Source of the DNA: a bacterium
GTDB lineage: Bacteria > UBP15 > UBA6099
DNA: 7,590 nucleotides
NCBI GenBank assembly: GCA_029573925.1
Contig: JAKQBV010000103.1
Location: 1 to 7,590 of the forward strand
Direction: 5' to 3'
Shown one piece after another: positions 1-6,138 of this stretch (position 1 is the stretch's first letter; the number at the start of each line of letters is the position of its first letter). The position numbers and the translations under genes were made by a program. The notes below the pieces were generated by a model. That model was not told where the DNA came from. It worked only from the letters and a program-made list of their open reading frames with translations, and did no database searches.

Positions 1-126
1 CTCGCCGAATTCCAGTACCGCTTCAACCGCCGTTTCAAATCAGGGAAGATGATCTCTCGATTTGTCTACGTCGCCGCCAGAACTTCTCCCTGTCCCGATT
101 ATCTTCTCGCACTATCTGAAAATTAG
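1..126 (+). CDS. IS1595-family (ISXO2-like) transposase, C-terminal end only (partial)
   Basis: The first reading frame is open from base 1 to a TAG at 124-126 and gives 41 residues beginning LAEFQYRFNRRF. The EF-x-YRFNRRF motif followed by a run like MI-RFVYVAARTSPCP is what I know from the C-terminal end of IS1595/ISXO2-type DDE transposases, which cut and paste insertion sequences. The catalytic DDE core would lie to the left of the window, so I cannot say whether the gene is intact. No terminal inverted repeat could be identified; it would have to lie in the 18 bases before the next gene or inside it. Family assignment rests on motif memory over a short tail, so it is probable rather than certain. 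Confidence 0.68.
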   Translation, partial: LAEFQYRFNRRFKSGKMISRFVYVAARTSPCPDYLLALSEN

Positions 127-144
127 GGGGAATCAGGAAAAGAT

Positions 145-771
145 ATGGCTGAAAATGTGACAAAAGCGGACAGAACACGCCTCAGAATCATAGAGGCCTC
201 ATTGCCGTTGTTTCTGGAAAAGGGATACAACGGCACGTCTATGCGCGACCTGATGGCCGCAAGCGGCGTCAAGGCGGGCAATTTTTATTTTCATTTCGAC
301 AGCAAGAAAGCGCTTGCGCTCGCGGTGATGGACGAGGCGGAAGGGATATTCTTCGACGTCATGAACGCCACCTGCGAAGCGGAAGGGCTTTCCCCGACGC
401 AGAAGCTTGGAGCGATGATGGGAGCGCTGGCGGCGCTTATTGAGGCGAGGAACTGCGCGGGCGGCTGCCTGTTCGCCAATTTCGCGCTGGAAATGAGCGA
501 CGCGGACGCTGAACTCCGCGAACGGACCGCCGCTTTCTTCGAGCGTTGGCGATTGATGGTCGAGAAGCTTGTCAGAGACGCCCGCCGCGAAGGCGAATTG
601 CCCTCCAATATCGACTCGTCCGGTTTCTCAGAGTATATCATCATGGCCCTCGAAGGCGGCATAATGCTCTCCCGCCTGAAAAGAGACGCCGCCCCTCTCA
701 AATTCGCTTTTTCCACCCTTCGCGACCACATTTTTTCTCTAAAGGAAAAACCAACAGGGCAGGGCGATTAA
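145..771 (+). CDS. TetR/AcrR-family transcriptional repressor (first of three)
   Basis: This 208-residue protein has the usual TetR length and layout. Helix 1 spans about residues 11-27 (ending LFLEKGYNG), the helix-turn-helix about 31-52 (TSMRDL, AASGVKAGNFYFHF), and the rest is an all-helical ligand-binding and dimerisation domain. The segment CAGGCLFANFALEMSD (about 104-119) resembles the GCL-x-N-x-A-E signature of the LmrA/YxaF-like subgroup, whose members bind small hydrophobic or drug-like inducers; that placement is from memory. The ATG at 145 is preceded by AGGA at 135-138, a workable ribosome site. It sits 18 bases after a transposase stop, so its native promoter may have been replaced by insertion-sequence DNA. 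The stop codon lies inside a long palindrome. A likely target is its own gene or the exporter at 1116-1766, but no matching operator was identified. Confidence 0.9.
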   Translation: MAENVTKADRTRLRIIEASLPLFLEKGYNGTSMRDLMAASGVKAGNFYFHFDSKKALALAVMDEAEGIFFDVMNATCEAEGLSPTQKLGAMMGALAALIEARNCAGGCLFANFALEMSDADAELRERTAAFFERWRLMVEKLVRDARREGELPSNIDSSGFSEYIIMALEGGIMLSRLKRDAAPLKFAFSTLRDHIFSLKEKPTGQGD

Positions 772-801
772 GGGAAAACTTTTGAAAAAGTTTTCCCTTA
801 A
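768..801 (+). terminator. 34-bp near-perfect palindrome over the TetR stop codon, probable terminator
   Basis: Bases 768-783 and 786-801 are exact reverse complements (16-bp arms, centre GA). The left arm begins TTAAGGGAAAAC and contains the TAA stop of the TetR gene at 769-771. In RNA it would fold into a long hairpin with an A/U-rich tip. The 3' flank (AATCCCTTTC) is not a clean U-tract, so termination is inferred from position and stem strength; the symmetric sequence could act on both strands. It shares a core with the palindrome at 968-997. Confidence 0.6.
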
Positions 802-821
802 AATCCCTTTCAAAACATTTC

Positions 822-863
822 GCGCTAGCGCCAAAGGCAGAGCTTCGCTTCCGCTTTCGGCGC
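822..863. repeat. GC-rich inverted-repeat segment
   Basis: GCGCTAGCGC at 822-831 is a perfect 10-bp palindrome. The overlapping GCGCC at 828-832 pairs with GGCGC at 859-863, and inside it AAAG (833-836) pairs with CTTT (854-857) and AGC (841-843) with GCT (847-849), giving a bulged imperfect stem. I see no coding potential here. It is one part of a non-coding stretch from 772 to 1115 that otherwise holds palindromes and the exporter promoter. Confidence 0.4.
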
Positions 864-950
864 TTATCGTGTAAAAAAGATATTGGTAGAGTTTTCTTTA
901 ATAATCTTCTTCTTAAACATTTTCACAGGAGCGTCGAGACGACGCGCAAG

Positions 951-997
951 GAAAAGTTTGAAGGATTTTCAAGGAAACTTTTCAAAGTTTCCTTGAA
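951..997. repeat. Two mutually exclusive inverted repeats, second palindrome of the intergenic region
   Basis: Bases 968-981 and 984-997 form exact 14-bp arms (TTCAAGGAAACTTT and its complement, centre TC). AAACTTTTC at 975-983 is also exactly complementary to GAAAAGTTT at 951-959, so the same strand could pair upstream or downstream but not both. The core GGAAA(A)CTTT is shared with the palindrome at 768-801, which suggests a small repeat family. It lies upstream of the exporter promoter, so it would affect only read-through RNA from the TetR gene, or act as DNA. Confidence 0.5.
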
Positions 998-1039
998 CCG
1001 CCGGAGGCGTTGTCGCGCGCGCGAAGACGCTGCGGATTG

Positions 1040-1068
1040 TTGTCGGAGATTAGAGGCGGGGTTATAAT
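1040..1068 (+). promoter_or_regulatory. Predicted sigma70-type promoter of the LysE-type exporter
   Basis: TTGTCG at 1040-1045 and a perfect TATAAT at 1063-1068 are separated by 17 bases. Transcription would start near 1075, leaving a leader of about 40 bases before the ATG at 1116. No clear dyad operator overlaps it. Confidence 0.6.
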
Positions 1069-1115
1069 CGCGGAGATGAAAAGCGAACGAAACGCGCGTG
1101 GAGCGAGGAAAAGCG

Positions 1116-1766
1116 ATGGGCGCTGAAATAGCGGCGATATTTGGAGGGGCTTTTGTGATAGCGCTTTCGGGCGCGCTGATGCCCGGCCCGCTTCTGACGT
1201 TGACGGTGGCGCACGCGGCGCGGCGCGGATTCATCTCCGGTCCTCTGCTGATGCTGGGACATGCGGCGCTTGAGCTTGCTCTTATAGCGGCGTTGATATA
1301 CGGTCTGGGGCCGATAATCCAGAAGGACGCGGTAAAAGGGGCGATTTCGCTTCTCGGCGGCGGGGCGCTGTTATGGATGGGCGGCGGCATGGCGCGCTCG
1401 GCGGGAGGCATGTCGCTGAATATCGGCGGCGGCGAAGAAAAGCCCGCCGGAGCGGCTGCGAACCCAGTGGCGGCGGGCGCTCTAGCGAGCGTTTCAAATC
1501 CTTATTGGATTTTCTGGTGGGCCACCATCGGGCTGGGCTATCTTATCTCTTCCTTGAAACTTGGCGTCGCGGGCGTCGCCGCTTTCTTTCTCGGCCACAT
1601 ATCCGCTGATTTCCTATGGTATAGCGCGATATCTCTCGGAGTGAGCGGCGGAAGGAAGATGCTCACGGATAAAGTTTACAGAGCGATAGTCTCCGTGTGC
1701 GGAGCCGCGCTCGTAGGTTTCGGCGGCTGGTTCCTCTTTGCCGCCGCCGGATATCTTCTCAAATGA
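1116..1766 (+). CDS. LysE/RhtB-family membrane exporter
   Basis: A 216-residue polytopic inner-membrane protein with about six hydrophobic segments (roughly residues 5-28, 44-66, 75-92, 118-142, 150-175 and 188-212). The first carries LSGALMPGPLLTLTVAHAARRG, matching the conserved P-G-P segment at the start of LysE-type transporters. The segment SNPYWIFWW (127-135) matches the NP-x-x-FW motif after the central loop. Family members use the proton motive force to export amino acids or small metabolites; the substrate here cannot be read. I start it at ATG 1116 because GAGGAA (1105-1110) sits at the right distance; a GTG at 1098 in frame lacks such a site. The central loop (about 93-117) is Gly/Ala-rich and probably cytoplasmic. 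It has its own promoter upstream, and the nearby TetR gene is a possible but unproven regulator. Confidence 0.87.
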   Translation: MGAEIAAIFGGAFVIALSGALMPGPLLTLTVAHAARRGFISGPLLMLGHAALELALIAALIYGLGPIIQKDAVKGAISLLGGGALLWMGGGMARSAGGMSLNIGGGEEKPAGAAANPVAAGALASVSNPYWIFWWATIGLGYLISSLKLGVAGVAAFFLGHISADFLWYSAISLGVSGGRKMLTDKVYRAIVSVCGAALVGFGGWFLFAAAGYLLK

Positions 1767-1775
1767 AACCCTTGC

Positions 1776-1801
1776 CCGGATTTTTTAGGAGAACAATCCG
1801 G
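1776..1801 (+). terminator. Hairpin after the exporter gene, possible terminator
   Basis: CCGGATT (1776-1782) pairs with AATCCGG (1795-1801) around a 12-base loop, 9 bases after the exporter stop. There is no U-tract on the 3' side, so it may be a processing or weak termination hairpin. Confidence 0.35.
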
Positions 1802-1833
1802 AAAACCGAATAAAGGGCGATCTTGTAGTTGAA

Positions 1834-1858
1834 CCCGAATCCATCATTAGGATTCGGG
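1834..1858 (-). terminator. Hairpin just after the exported-protein gene, probable terminator
   Basis: CCCGAATCC (1834-1842) and GGATTCGGG (1850-1858) are exact 9-bp arms with a 7-base loop, 5 bases beyond the minus-strand stop at 1864. In the convergent position it can serve both strands. The flank lacks a strong U-run, so termination is inferred from stem and position. Confidence 0.55.
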
Positions 1859-1863
1859 AGCGA

Positions 1864-2964
1864 TTATTCGACTCGATAGCCGCGTTTCCTGTAGGCGACT
1901 CTTGTTATCAACGAAATATCGGCTAGCTCGACATCGGCGGGATTTATCTGCGTCATAACGAAGGTCATGAACATAAATTCCAAGGTTCGGCTCGGATTGT
2001 CTTTGAAAGCTTTGCGGTCCACGGAGATAGCGAGGCGGTTTTCATCCGCCGCGCAGACGGCGGACTTGTTGTCGGCGACGACTTCGCTTCCGTGGAAGTA
2101 GTAGAGGGCGCATTTATTGGAAATATTCAGAGGGGCGTAAATAACAACCGCGCCTTGGCGGAGAATCGCTTCCATGCCGGTGTCTCCGCTGGAGATGTCA
2201 GGGTTCAGCCATCCGGCGACGTAGATGTTGGCGGCGGTGGGAGAGAGCCTGCCGGGAGACACTCTGCCTTGCGTGTTTACCGTCATGAGGACGCGGTCCT
2301 GCGAGAAACCTACTCTAGAAGAGCGTATGAAAAGCGATTCAGGAGCGCCGCTGTACTCAAACGCGGCCCCGTCGAGCCTGTTGTGAGGAATTGACATCGG
2401 GAAGAGGCAGCCGGAGGGGCGAAGCGCGGGGCAGTCGAGAGTGTCGGCGCGGCAATCTGCTTCTTTTGACATGGCGCCAACCACGACTTCGACGGCGCAG
2501 AAGTTCTCGACATAAGCTTCGTCGAACGCGTTCACCGCGTGTATGCCGAACATGATTTCCGTTCCGGACGGCTGTCCGGGGATGACGCCCTTCCAGACAT
2601 CGCCGGAGGACGAAGTTCTCTCCATTCTGATTCTTGAGAAAGAAGCTCCGCCGTCGGCGGTGTAGTTGATGAAAGCCTCCCATACTTCGGCTGTCTCTCT
2701 TTTACGAGCTTTTTCGATGACGGCGGATACAGTCACAGGCTCGTTTTCGCGCGGAGAAGCGGGCGATATCTCGACTTTGTCTACTGTCGGAAACGCGCGG
2801 TTGTCGATAGCGTCCTTGACTCTGTCGGCGTCCTCGCGGGAAATGCCGAGCTGGTGGAGATAGTTGCTCATGGAAGCCCAGTCCGAGGATTCCTGAGCGG
2901 ATGCGGGGCAGCGCGCGGCCGCGAGCGCCAACGCGGCCAATATTGCGGTTATGACTTTTCTCAT
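1864..2964 (-). CDS. Exported protein of unknown function with Ig-like and beta-sandwich regions
   Basis: I do not recognise this 366-residue protein. It has a Sec signal peptide (about residues 1-24; basic start MRKVI, hydrophobic core, cleavage near ASAQ|ES) and then a short helical segment (26-55). A region at about 60-165 is patterned like an Ig/FN3-type beta sandwich (starting VDKVEISPASPRENEPVTV, with alternating short strands). A second beta-rich part spans about 195-366; its end (from about 300) resembles carbohydrate-binding or DOMON-like sandwich folds by strand pattern only. Mature cysteines are at 156, 171, 178, 186, 285 and 304, an even number compatible with disulfides outside the cytoplasm. 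The ATG at 2964 has AAGGAG 8 bases upstream. It lies 26 bases after the crotonase gene, so the two are probably co-transcribed. No enzymatic motif or membrane anchor was seen. Confidence 0.82.
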   Translation of the reverse strand: MRKVITAILAALALAAARCPASAQESSDWASMSNYLHQLGISREDADRVKDAIDNRAFPTVDKVEISPASPRENEPVTVSAVIEKARKRETAEVWEAFINYTADGGASFSRIRMERTSSSGDVWKGVIPGQPSGTEIMFGIHAVNAFDEAYVENFCAVEVVVGAMSKEADCRADTLDCPALRPSGCLFPMSIPHNRLDGAAFEYSGAPESLFIRSSRVGFSQDRVLMTVNTQGRVSPGRLSPTAANIYVAGWLNPDISSGDTGMEAILRQGAVVIYAPLNISNKCALYYFHGSEVVADNKSAVCAADENRLAISVDRKAFKDNPSRTLEFMFMTFVMTQINPADVELADISLITRVAYRKRGYRVE

Positions 2965-2990
2965 ATTGTTGGCTCCTTGCTAATCGGATG

Positions 2991-3746
2991 TCAGTCCCCC
3001 TGTTTCCAGAAAGTTTCAGCGATGATGTCGTTCTCATATTTTAAGTAATCTTTAAGCTCTTTGACCTTATAGTTCATAAGTTTTTTTATTCCTACGAGAG
3101 TTTTGCCGGGGATGCGGGCGAAATGCTCGGCCTTTTTGAAGGCGGCTGTTTCCAGTTCGGAGGACGGGACTATCTCGTCCACCAGTCCCAGCGAGAGAGC
3201 TTCGGCGGCGGTTATGTCATTTTCCGACAGGAGCAGCTCGTAGGCTTTGGATTTGCCGAGGATGGACGAAAGGAAGAATGTCGCGCCGCCTTTGGGAACC
3301 ATGCCGGTCTTGAAATATCCTTTCTGGATGACGGTGTCGTCGGCGACTATCCTGTAGTCGCAGGCGAGGCTCATGTTCAGGAACTGGGCGACTATGTTGC
3401 CGCTGTCCATCGAGATGACGAACTTGTCCTGCGAGTACAACTCGACGATGAACTGGCTGTAGAAATTCAGCATTCTGTGGATTTTGAGCCTGTCTTTTTC
3501 TTTCGAAGCGAAATCGATGAATTCCTCGTACTCGCGCATGTCCTTCTGTTCGGAAGTTCTTGCGACGATGATGACTTTGAGGTTCTTGCTGTCGCCGCAT
3601 TCCTTGAAAGTCTTGCTCAACTGATCCATGTCGCAAAGTCCGGCGGCGTTGAAAAGAGCTTTGCCCATGAATCTGAAGATGGCGATGTTGCCGAACGATT
3701 CAAACGTGAACGAGTCGTAGATTCTTGCGTATTCCTTGCCGGTCAT
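2991..3746 (-). CDS. Divergent crotonase (enoyl-CoA hydratase/isomerase)-fold protein
   Basis: This 251-residue protein has normal crotonase length and order: an N-terminal strand region, the CoA-site stretch KVIIVARTSEQKD (57-69), the segment from KFVISMDSGN to SLACDYRIVA (108-135), GMVPKGGATFFL (148-159), and a C-terminal helical trimerisation segment with ITAAEALSLGLVDEIV (178-193). Crotonases handle acyl-CoA thioesters through an oxyanion hole and, in hydratases, two glutamates. By my hand alignment to rat enoyl-CoA hydratase the GGG-CE loop is replaced by VAQFLN, so Glu144 becomes Asn124, and Glu164 becomes Tyr144. Ordinary hydratase activity is therefore doubtful; a hydrolase, isomerase or other acyl-CoA chemistry is possible. 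The ATG at 3746 has GGGAGG 8 bases upstream. It probably shares a transcript with the exported protein that follows. Confidence 0.82.
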   Translation of the reverse strand: MTGKEYARIYDSFTFESFGNIAIFRFMGKALFNAAGLCDMDQLSKTFKECGDSKNLKVIIVARTSEQKDMREYEEFIDFASKEKDRLKIHRMLNFYSQFIVELYSQDKFVISMDSGNIVAQFLNMSLACDYRIVADDTVIQKGYFKTGMVPKGGATFFLSSILGKSKAYELLLSENDITAAEALSLGLVDEIVPSSELETAAFKKAEHFARIPGKTLVGIKKLMNYKVKELKDYLKYENDIIAETFWKQGD

Positions 3747-3780
3747 GGCGTGTCCCTCCCTGTGGTTTTTATAAAGCGGT

Positions 3781-3798
3781 GAACCCTGATCCGGGTTC
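3781..3798. repeat. Short inverted repeat upstream of the crotonase gene
   Basis: GAACCC (3781-3786) and GGGTTC (3793-3798) form a 6-bp stem with a 6-base loop, between the receiver remnant stop (3813) and the crotonase start. No U-tract follows, so it could be a weak terminator, an operator or chance. Confidence 0.3.
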
Positions 3799-3812
3799 GC
3801 TCAAGCCTTGTT

Positions 3813-4196
3813 TCAACCGGGAACCGGGTCTGCGTCCCCGGAGCGCGCATTATATGATTCTATATATTCTATTTTACCAAGCAACTCAATGGTTTGAACA
3901 GGTTTAGAAAGAAATGAGTTCGCGCCCGCCATAAAGCAGCCAAGCTTGGCAGAGAGGCTGGAGTCGGAGGAAACAGCGATGATTTTCGGGGTGTTTGCGC
4001 CGAGGCCGAAGATGGCGCGGCAGGTGTCGAGTCCTTCAATGCCGGCGGCGTCCATATCGACAATGACGGCTTCGTGGCGTTCTCGCGAGAGGGCTTCGAG
4101 GGCTGCGGCGGCTCCGACTGCGAGCGAGACGGAGAACCCGGCGGACTCAAAGGTCGAGCGCGGACAGGCGCAGTCCTCAATGCTGTCGGATAGGCG
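3813..4196 (-). pseudogene. Response-regulator receiver domain remnant lacking its 5' end
   Basis: After a TAA at 4199-4197 this frame is open to a TGA at 3815-3813 and reads as a CheY-like receiver. It contains an alpha-1 segment (RSTFESAGFSV), AAAALEALSRERHE, the strand and phosphoacceptor VIVDMDAAG (first Asp of the motif), a beta-4 strand PKIIAVSS, and a final GANSFLSKPVQT with the conserved Lys-Pro. The first strand and the acidic Asp-Asp pocket that bind Mg2+ are absent, and no start codon or ribosome site precedes the domain. The first in-frame ATG (4055) falls after the phosphoacceptor strand. The 5' part was evidently lost at the junction with the pump gene near 4190. No output domain follows, so the parent could have been a stand-alone receiver or the end of a longer protein. 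Confidence 0.72.
3849..3880 (-). promoter_or_regulatory. Weak candidate promoter for the crotonase gene inside the receiver remnant
   Basis: An AT-rich patch on the minus strand contains TTGGTA (3880-3875) and a perfect TATAAT (3854-3849), spaced 20 bases. Spacing is poor, so this is a low-confidence call; it would transcribe the crotonase and exported-protein genes. Confidence 0.25.
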
Positions 4197-4276
4197 TTAT
4201 AGCCGAGGAATGAGAGCGCGATGATCAGGCAGAGCATCGCGACGGGGCGGCGCACTGACGCGTCGGAAAGAAACAT
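3869..4276 (-). pseudogene. RND efflux pump inner-membrane subunit, first 29 codons fused to unrelated sequence
   Basis: The frame opens with MFLSDASVRRPVAMLCLIIA and continues to LGYNAY at 4190, which is the cytoplasmic start and first membrane helix of AcrB/HAE1-type RND transporters (S-x-RRPV). A full pump is about 1,000-1,050 residues. Here the similarity stops at residue 29, and the frame runs on as a Pro/Ser-rich out-of-frame reading of a receiver domain to a stop at 3869. The ATG (4276-4274) overlaps the adaptor stop as TAATG, the usual translational coupling in adaptor-pump pairs. So the 5' end is native and the rest has been deleted, or two contigs were wrongly joined. No functional transporter can be made from this frame. 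Confidence 0.78.
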
Positions 4277-5474
4277 TATTCCGCCTCCCGCCTGACGCTC
4301 ACAGGCGTCCCGTCGTCGAGGAACCGCTGCCCGCTGACAGCCACCAAGTCGCCTTCTGACAAGGCTCCTTCGAGTATCTCGACGAAGCCGCCCGATTCAA
4401 GTCCGGTTTTGACCTCAACCATCTCGGCCTTGCCGTCCCTGATAATGAAAACGACGTTCCCGCCGCGCAATTCGCGGACGCTGTCGGAGGGAACCGCTAT
4501 AGATTCTCGCGTTCCGAGAACGACAGCCAAGCCGGCCATAGCTCCCGGAGCGACGCCGTCGGGCGGGTTCGTCACCAACGCTTTTACTTCGAATGTCCTC
4601 AGTTTCGGGTTAATGGTGGGACTTTTGTATGTGATTGTTTTAGGCTCGAATTCCACGCCGGCGATTTCGAGCCTGACCGCCGTTTCGCCTTCCTTGACTC
4701 TCGCGAACCACTGGGCCGGCAGGAAAGCCGAGGCTTCAAGGACGGCGGTGTCTTCGATTCTGATAATGGGATAGCCGGGCGCGGCCATCTCGCCGACTTC
4801 GGTAAACCGCATGGCGACCCGCCCGCTGATAGGCGCGTATATCAGAGTGTCGCTTAGGTCTTTCTTGGTGATATTCAAGGCGATCTCGGCTTGTTTCAGC
4901 CTTTCGCGGGCCAGAGAAACCGCGCTTTCCGCCTGTTTTTTCGCGGCGGCCAATTGGTCGTGTCCCGACTGCGCTTTTTCCAAGCTGTCTTTGGAAACGA
5001 CATCTTTATCATACAGTCCGGTTATCCTTTTAAGGTCTTTTTCCATCTTGAGCAACTGGGCGTTGACCTGTTCGAGGCTGGCTTCGGCGGCTCTGACGCC
5101 TTGTTCGGCTACGGCGCGGTCTTGCCTGCCTATCTCGACCGCGTTCTTTAGCTTTATCGAATCGACTTCGAAAAGCTTGGTTCTGCCCGCCGACACCGCG
5201 TCGCCTTCGCTGACATATACGGCGACTAGAGTCCCCGGAATGCGCGCGGACACATTGGCGGAGTTTTTCGCCGACAGCGACCCCTGAGACCTTACGACTT
5301 CCTCGAAAGCCCTGACGACGACGGGGGCCGTTTCCACCGACACGGCTTCGCGAGCCGCCTCTCCGGTCGCTCCCGGCCCGGTCTTGTCCGTCTTCCTGTC
5401 CGAACACCCCGACGCGATCGCAAGGCATATCGCCGCAACCGCTATTATTCCGGCCTTCCTTTTTTTCCGTCCAT
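4276..5474 (-). CDS. RND-type efflux periplasmic adaptor lipoprotein (HlyD/MFP family), frameshifted near its start
   Basis: The long frame encodes a membrane-fusion adaptor that would link an RND pump to an outer-membrane channel. It shows a biotinyl-lipoyl-like half (VSARIPGTLVAVYVSEGDAV), a coiled-coil hairpin of about 100 residues rich in Ala, Glu, Gln and Lys, the second lipoyl half (DTLIYAPISGRVAMRFTEVG), a beta-barrel part, and a membrane-proximal end (SGQRFLDDGTPVSV). Reading back from the GTG at 5343, the same frame encodes a lipoprotein signal with lipobox AIASGC (Cys codon at 5406-5404), but it has no start codon before a stop. The ATG at 5474-5472 (MDGKK) is one base out of frame across seven A (plus-strand T 5460-5466). 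One extra A gives exactly 400 codons including the stop. It overlaps the pump ATG as TAATG and follows the TetR pair. Confidence 0.85.
5460..5466 (-). other. Seven-A run at the adaptor frameshift point
   Basis: On the minus strand GG-A7-GG lies between the ATG at 5474 and the signal-peptide frame. With seven A, the ATG frame stops after nine codons; with eight it enters the lipoprotein frame. The run also fits the A-AAA-AAA heptamer for -1 slippage. Confidence 0.7.
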
Positions 5475-5511
5475 TTTCAGGCTTGCCCCCCGTATGCTCT
5501 TTTTATTCCGC

Positions 5512-5527
5512 AGCCTCTTTCGAGGCT
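5512..5527 (-). other. Stem-loop with GAAA tetraloop between TetR gene and adaptor gene
   Basis: On the minus strand AGCCTC and GAGGCT pair around GAAA, a GNRA-type tetraloop closed by C-G. It starts 13 bases after the TetR stop and ends 37 bases before the adaptor ATG. It may tune expression within the operon or protect the upstream RNA. No U-run makes it a clear terminator. Confidence 0.4.
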
Positions 5528-5540
5528 CGGCGTTGCTTTG

Positions 5541-6125
5541 CTATTCAGCGACAATCCCTTGAACGAAATTGTCGATTATGAAGTTCGTGATGTCGTTGAG
5601 CGGGATTTTCTGGTGCGGCAGATACCCGTAATCGGAGTAGAAAGAGCACGCGTGCATGAGCAACTCCGCGGCTATCCGCGAATCCAGTTTCTTGAGGCGT
5701 CCCTTTTCAATCCCGTCGTCGATAAACGCCCGAAACATTTCGATGTGATCGTCCACGATCTTCGACAGAAACTTCCTGCCGTTCTCGCTAAGATCAAAGA
5801 TTTCCAATCGCAGCACGCGGGCGGCGTGCCTGTATTTCTTGGCGAAATTCAGTTGGACCCTGAGCGCGGCCTGCAACCTGTCCATCGGGTCTTCCAGCCC
5901 GGCAAGAGCTTTGTCGGTTTCTGCCTTAATGAGAGACAGCCCTTCCTTGACGGTAAGCATGAGAATTTCTTCCTTGCTCTGAACGTATTCGTAAAGCGTG
6001 CCTTTCGCCAGACCGGCGGCGTCCGCAATTTCCTGCGTGGTGGCGGAACTGTATCCCTTCTGCGCGAACACCTTCGTCGCTCCGTTGAATATCTGTCTTC
6101 TCCTTCGTTGCCGTCTGGCTTCCAC
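5541..6125 (-). CDS. TetR/AcrR-family transcriptional repressor (second of the tandem pair)
   Basis: With a GTG start at 6125-6123 this is a 194-residue TetR protein. It begins MEARRQRRRRQIFNGATKVF, with a helix-turn-helix at about 29-51 (ATTQEIADAAGLAKGTLYEY) and a helical effector domain to the end (FVQGIVAE). The DNA-binding half is close to fatty-acid or multidrug-type TetR regulators; the ligand is not predictable. A longer frame to an ATG at 6197 would overlap the upstream gene by 59 bases and add 24 residues unlike a TetR N-terminus. GTG 6125 has GGGAAG 5 bases upstream and starts 13 bases after the upstream stop, so I prefer it. It lies directly before the adaptor gene and shares helical-domain landmarks with its upstream neighbour (DRLQAALRVQL against EKLRIAIESQL), suggesting an ancient duplication. 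Its probable job is repression of this operon. Confidence 0.88.
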   Translation of the reverse strand: MEARRQRRRRQIFNGATKVFAQKGYSSATTQEIADAAGLAKGTLYEYVQSKEEILMLTVKEGLSLIKAETDKALAGLEDPMDRLQAALRVQLNFAKKYRHAARVLRLEIFDLSENGRKFLSKIVDDHIEMFRAFIDDGIEKGRLKKLDSRIAAELLMHACSFYSDYGYLPHQKIPLNDITNFIIDNFVQGIVAE

Positions 6126-6130
6126 ATATT

Positions 6131-6136
6131 CTTCCC
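6131..6136 (-). promoter_or_regulatory. Ribosome binding site deciding the GTG start of the second TetR gene
   Basis: GGGAAG on the minus strand, 5 bases before the GTG at 6125 and just past the upstream stop at 6139-6141. It supports the short protein over the ATG at 6197. Confidence 0.5.
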
Positions 6137-6138
6137 GC

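Noticed and set aside
1098..1115. GTG at 1098 as the exporter start
   Set aside because: No ribosome site before it, whereas GAGGAA stands correctly before ATG 1116.
923..1411. 162-residue minus-strand open frame opposite the exporter
   Set aside because: Pro/Ala/Ser-rich antisense of the LysE-type gene, no ribosome site or motif.
3123..3782. 219-residue plus-strand open frame
   Set aside because: Antisense of the crotonase gene; open because of its codon bias, with no recognisable domain.
4811..5287. 158-residue plus-strand open frame
   Set aside because: Mirror of the adaptor coiled coil; Ser/Leu-rich composition is typical of an antisense reading.
5030..5428. 132-residue minus-strand frame beginning MPCDRVGVFG
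   Set aside because: It overlaps the adaptor in another frame and is Arg/Gly-rich out-of-frame reading; considered as an alternative adaptor start but it does not join the adaptor frame.
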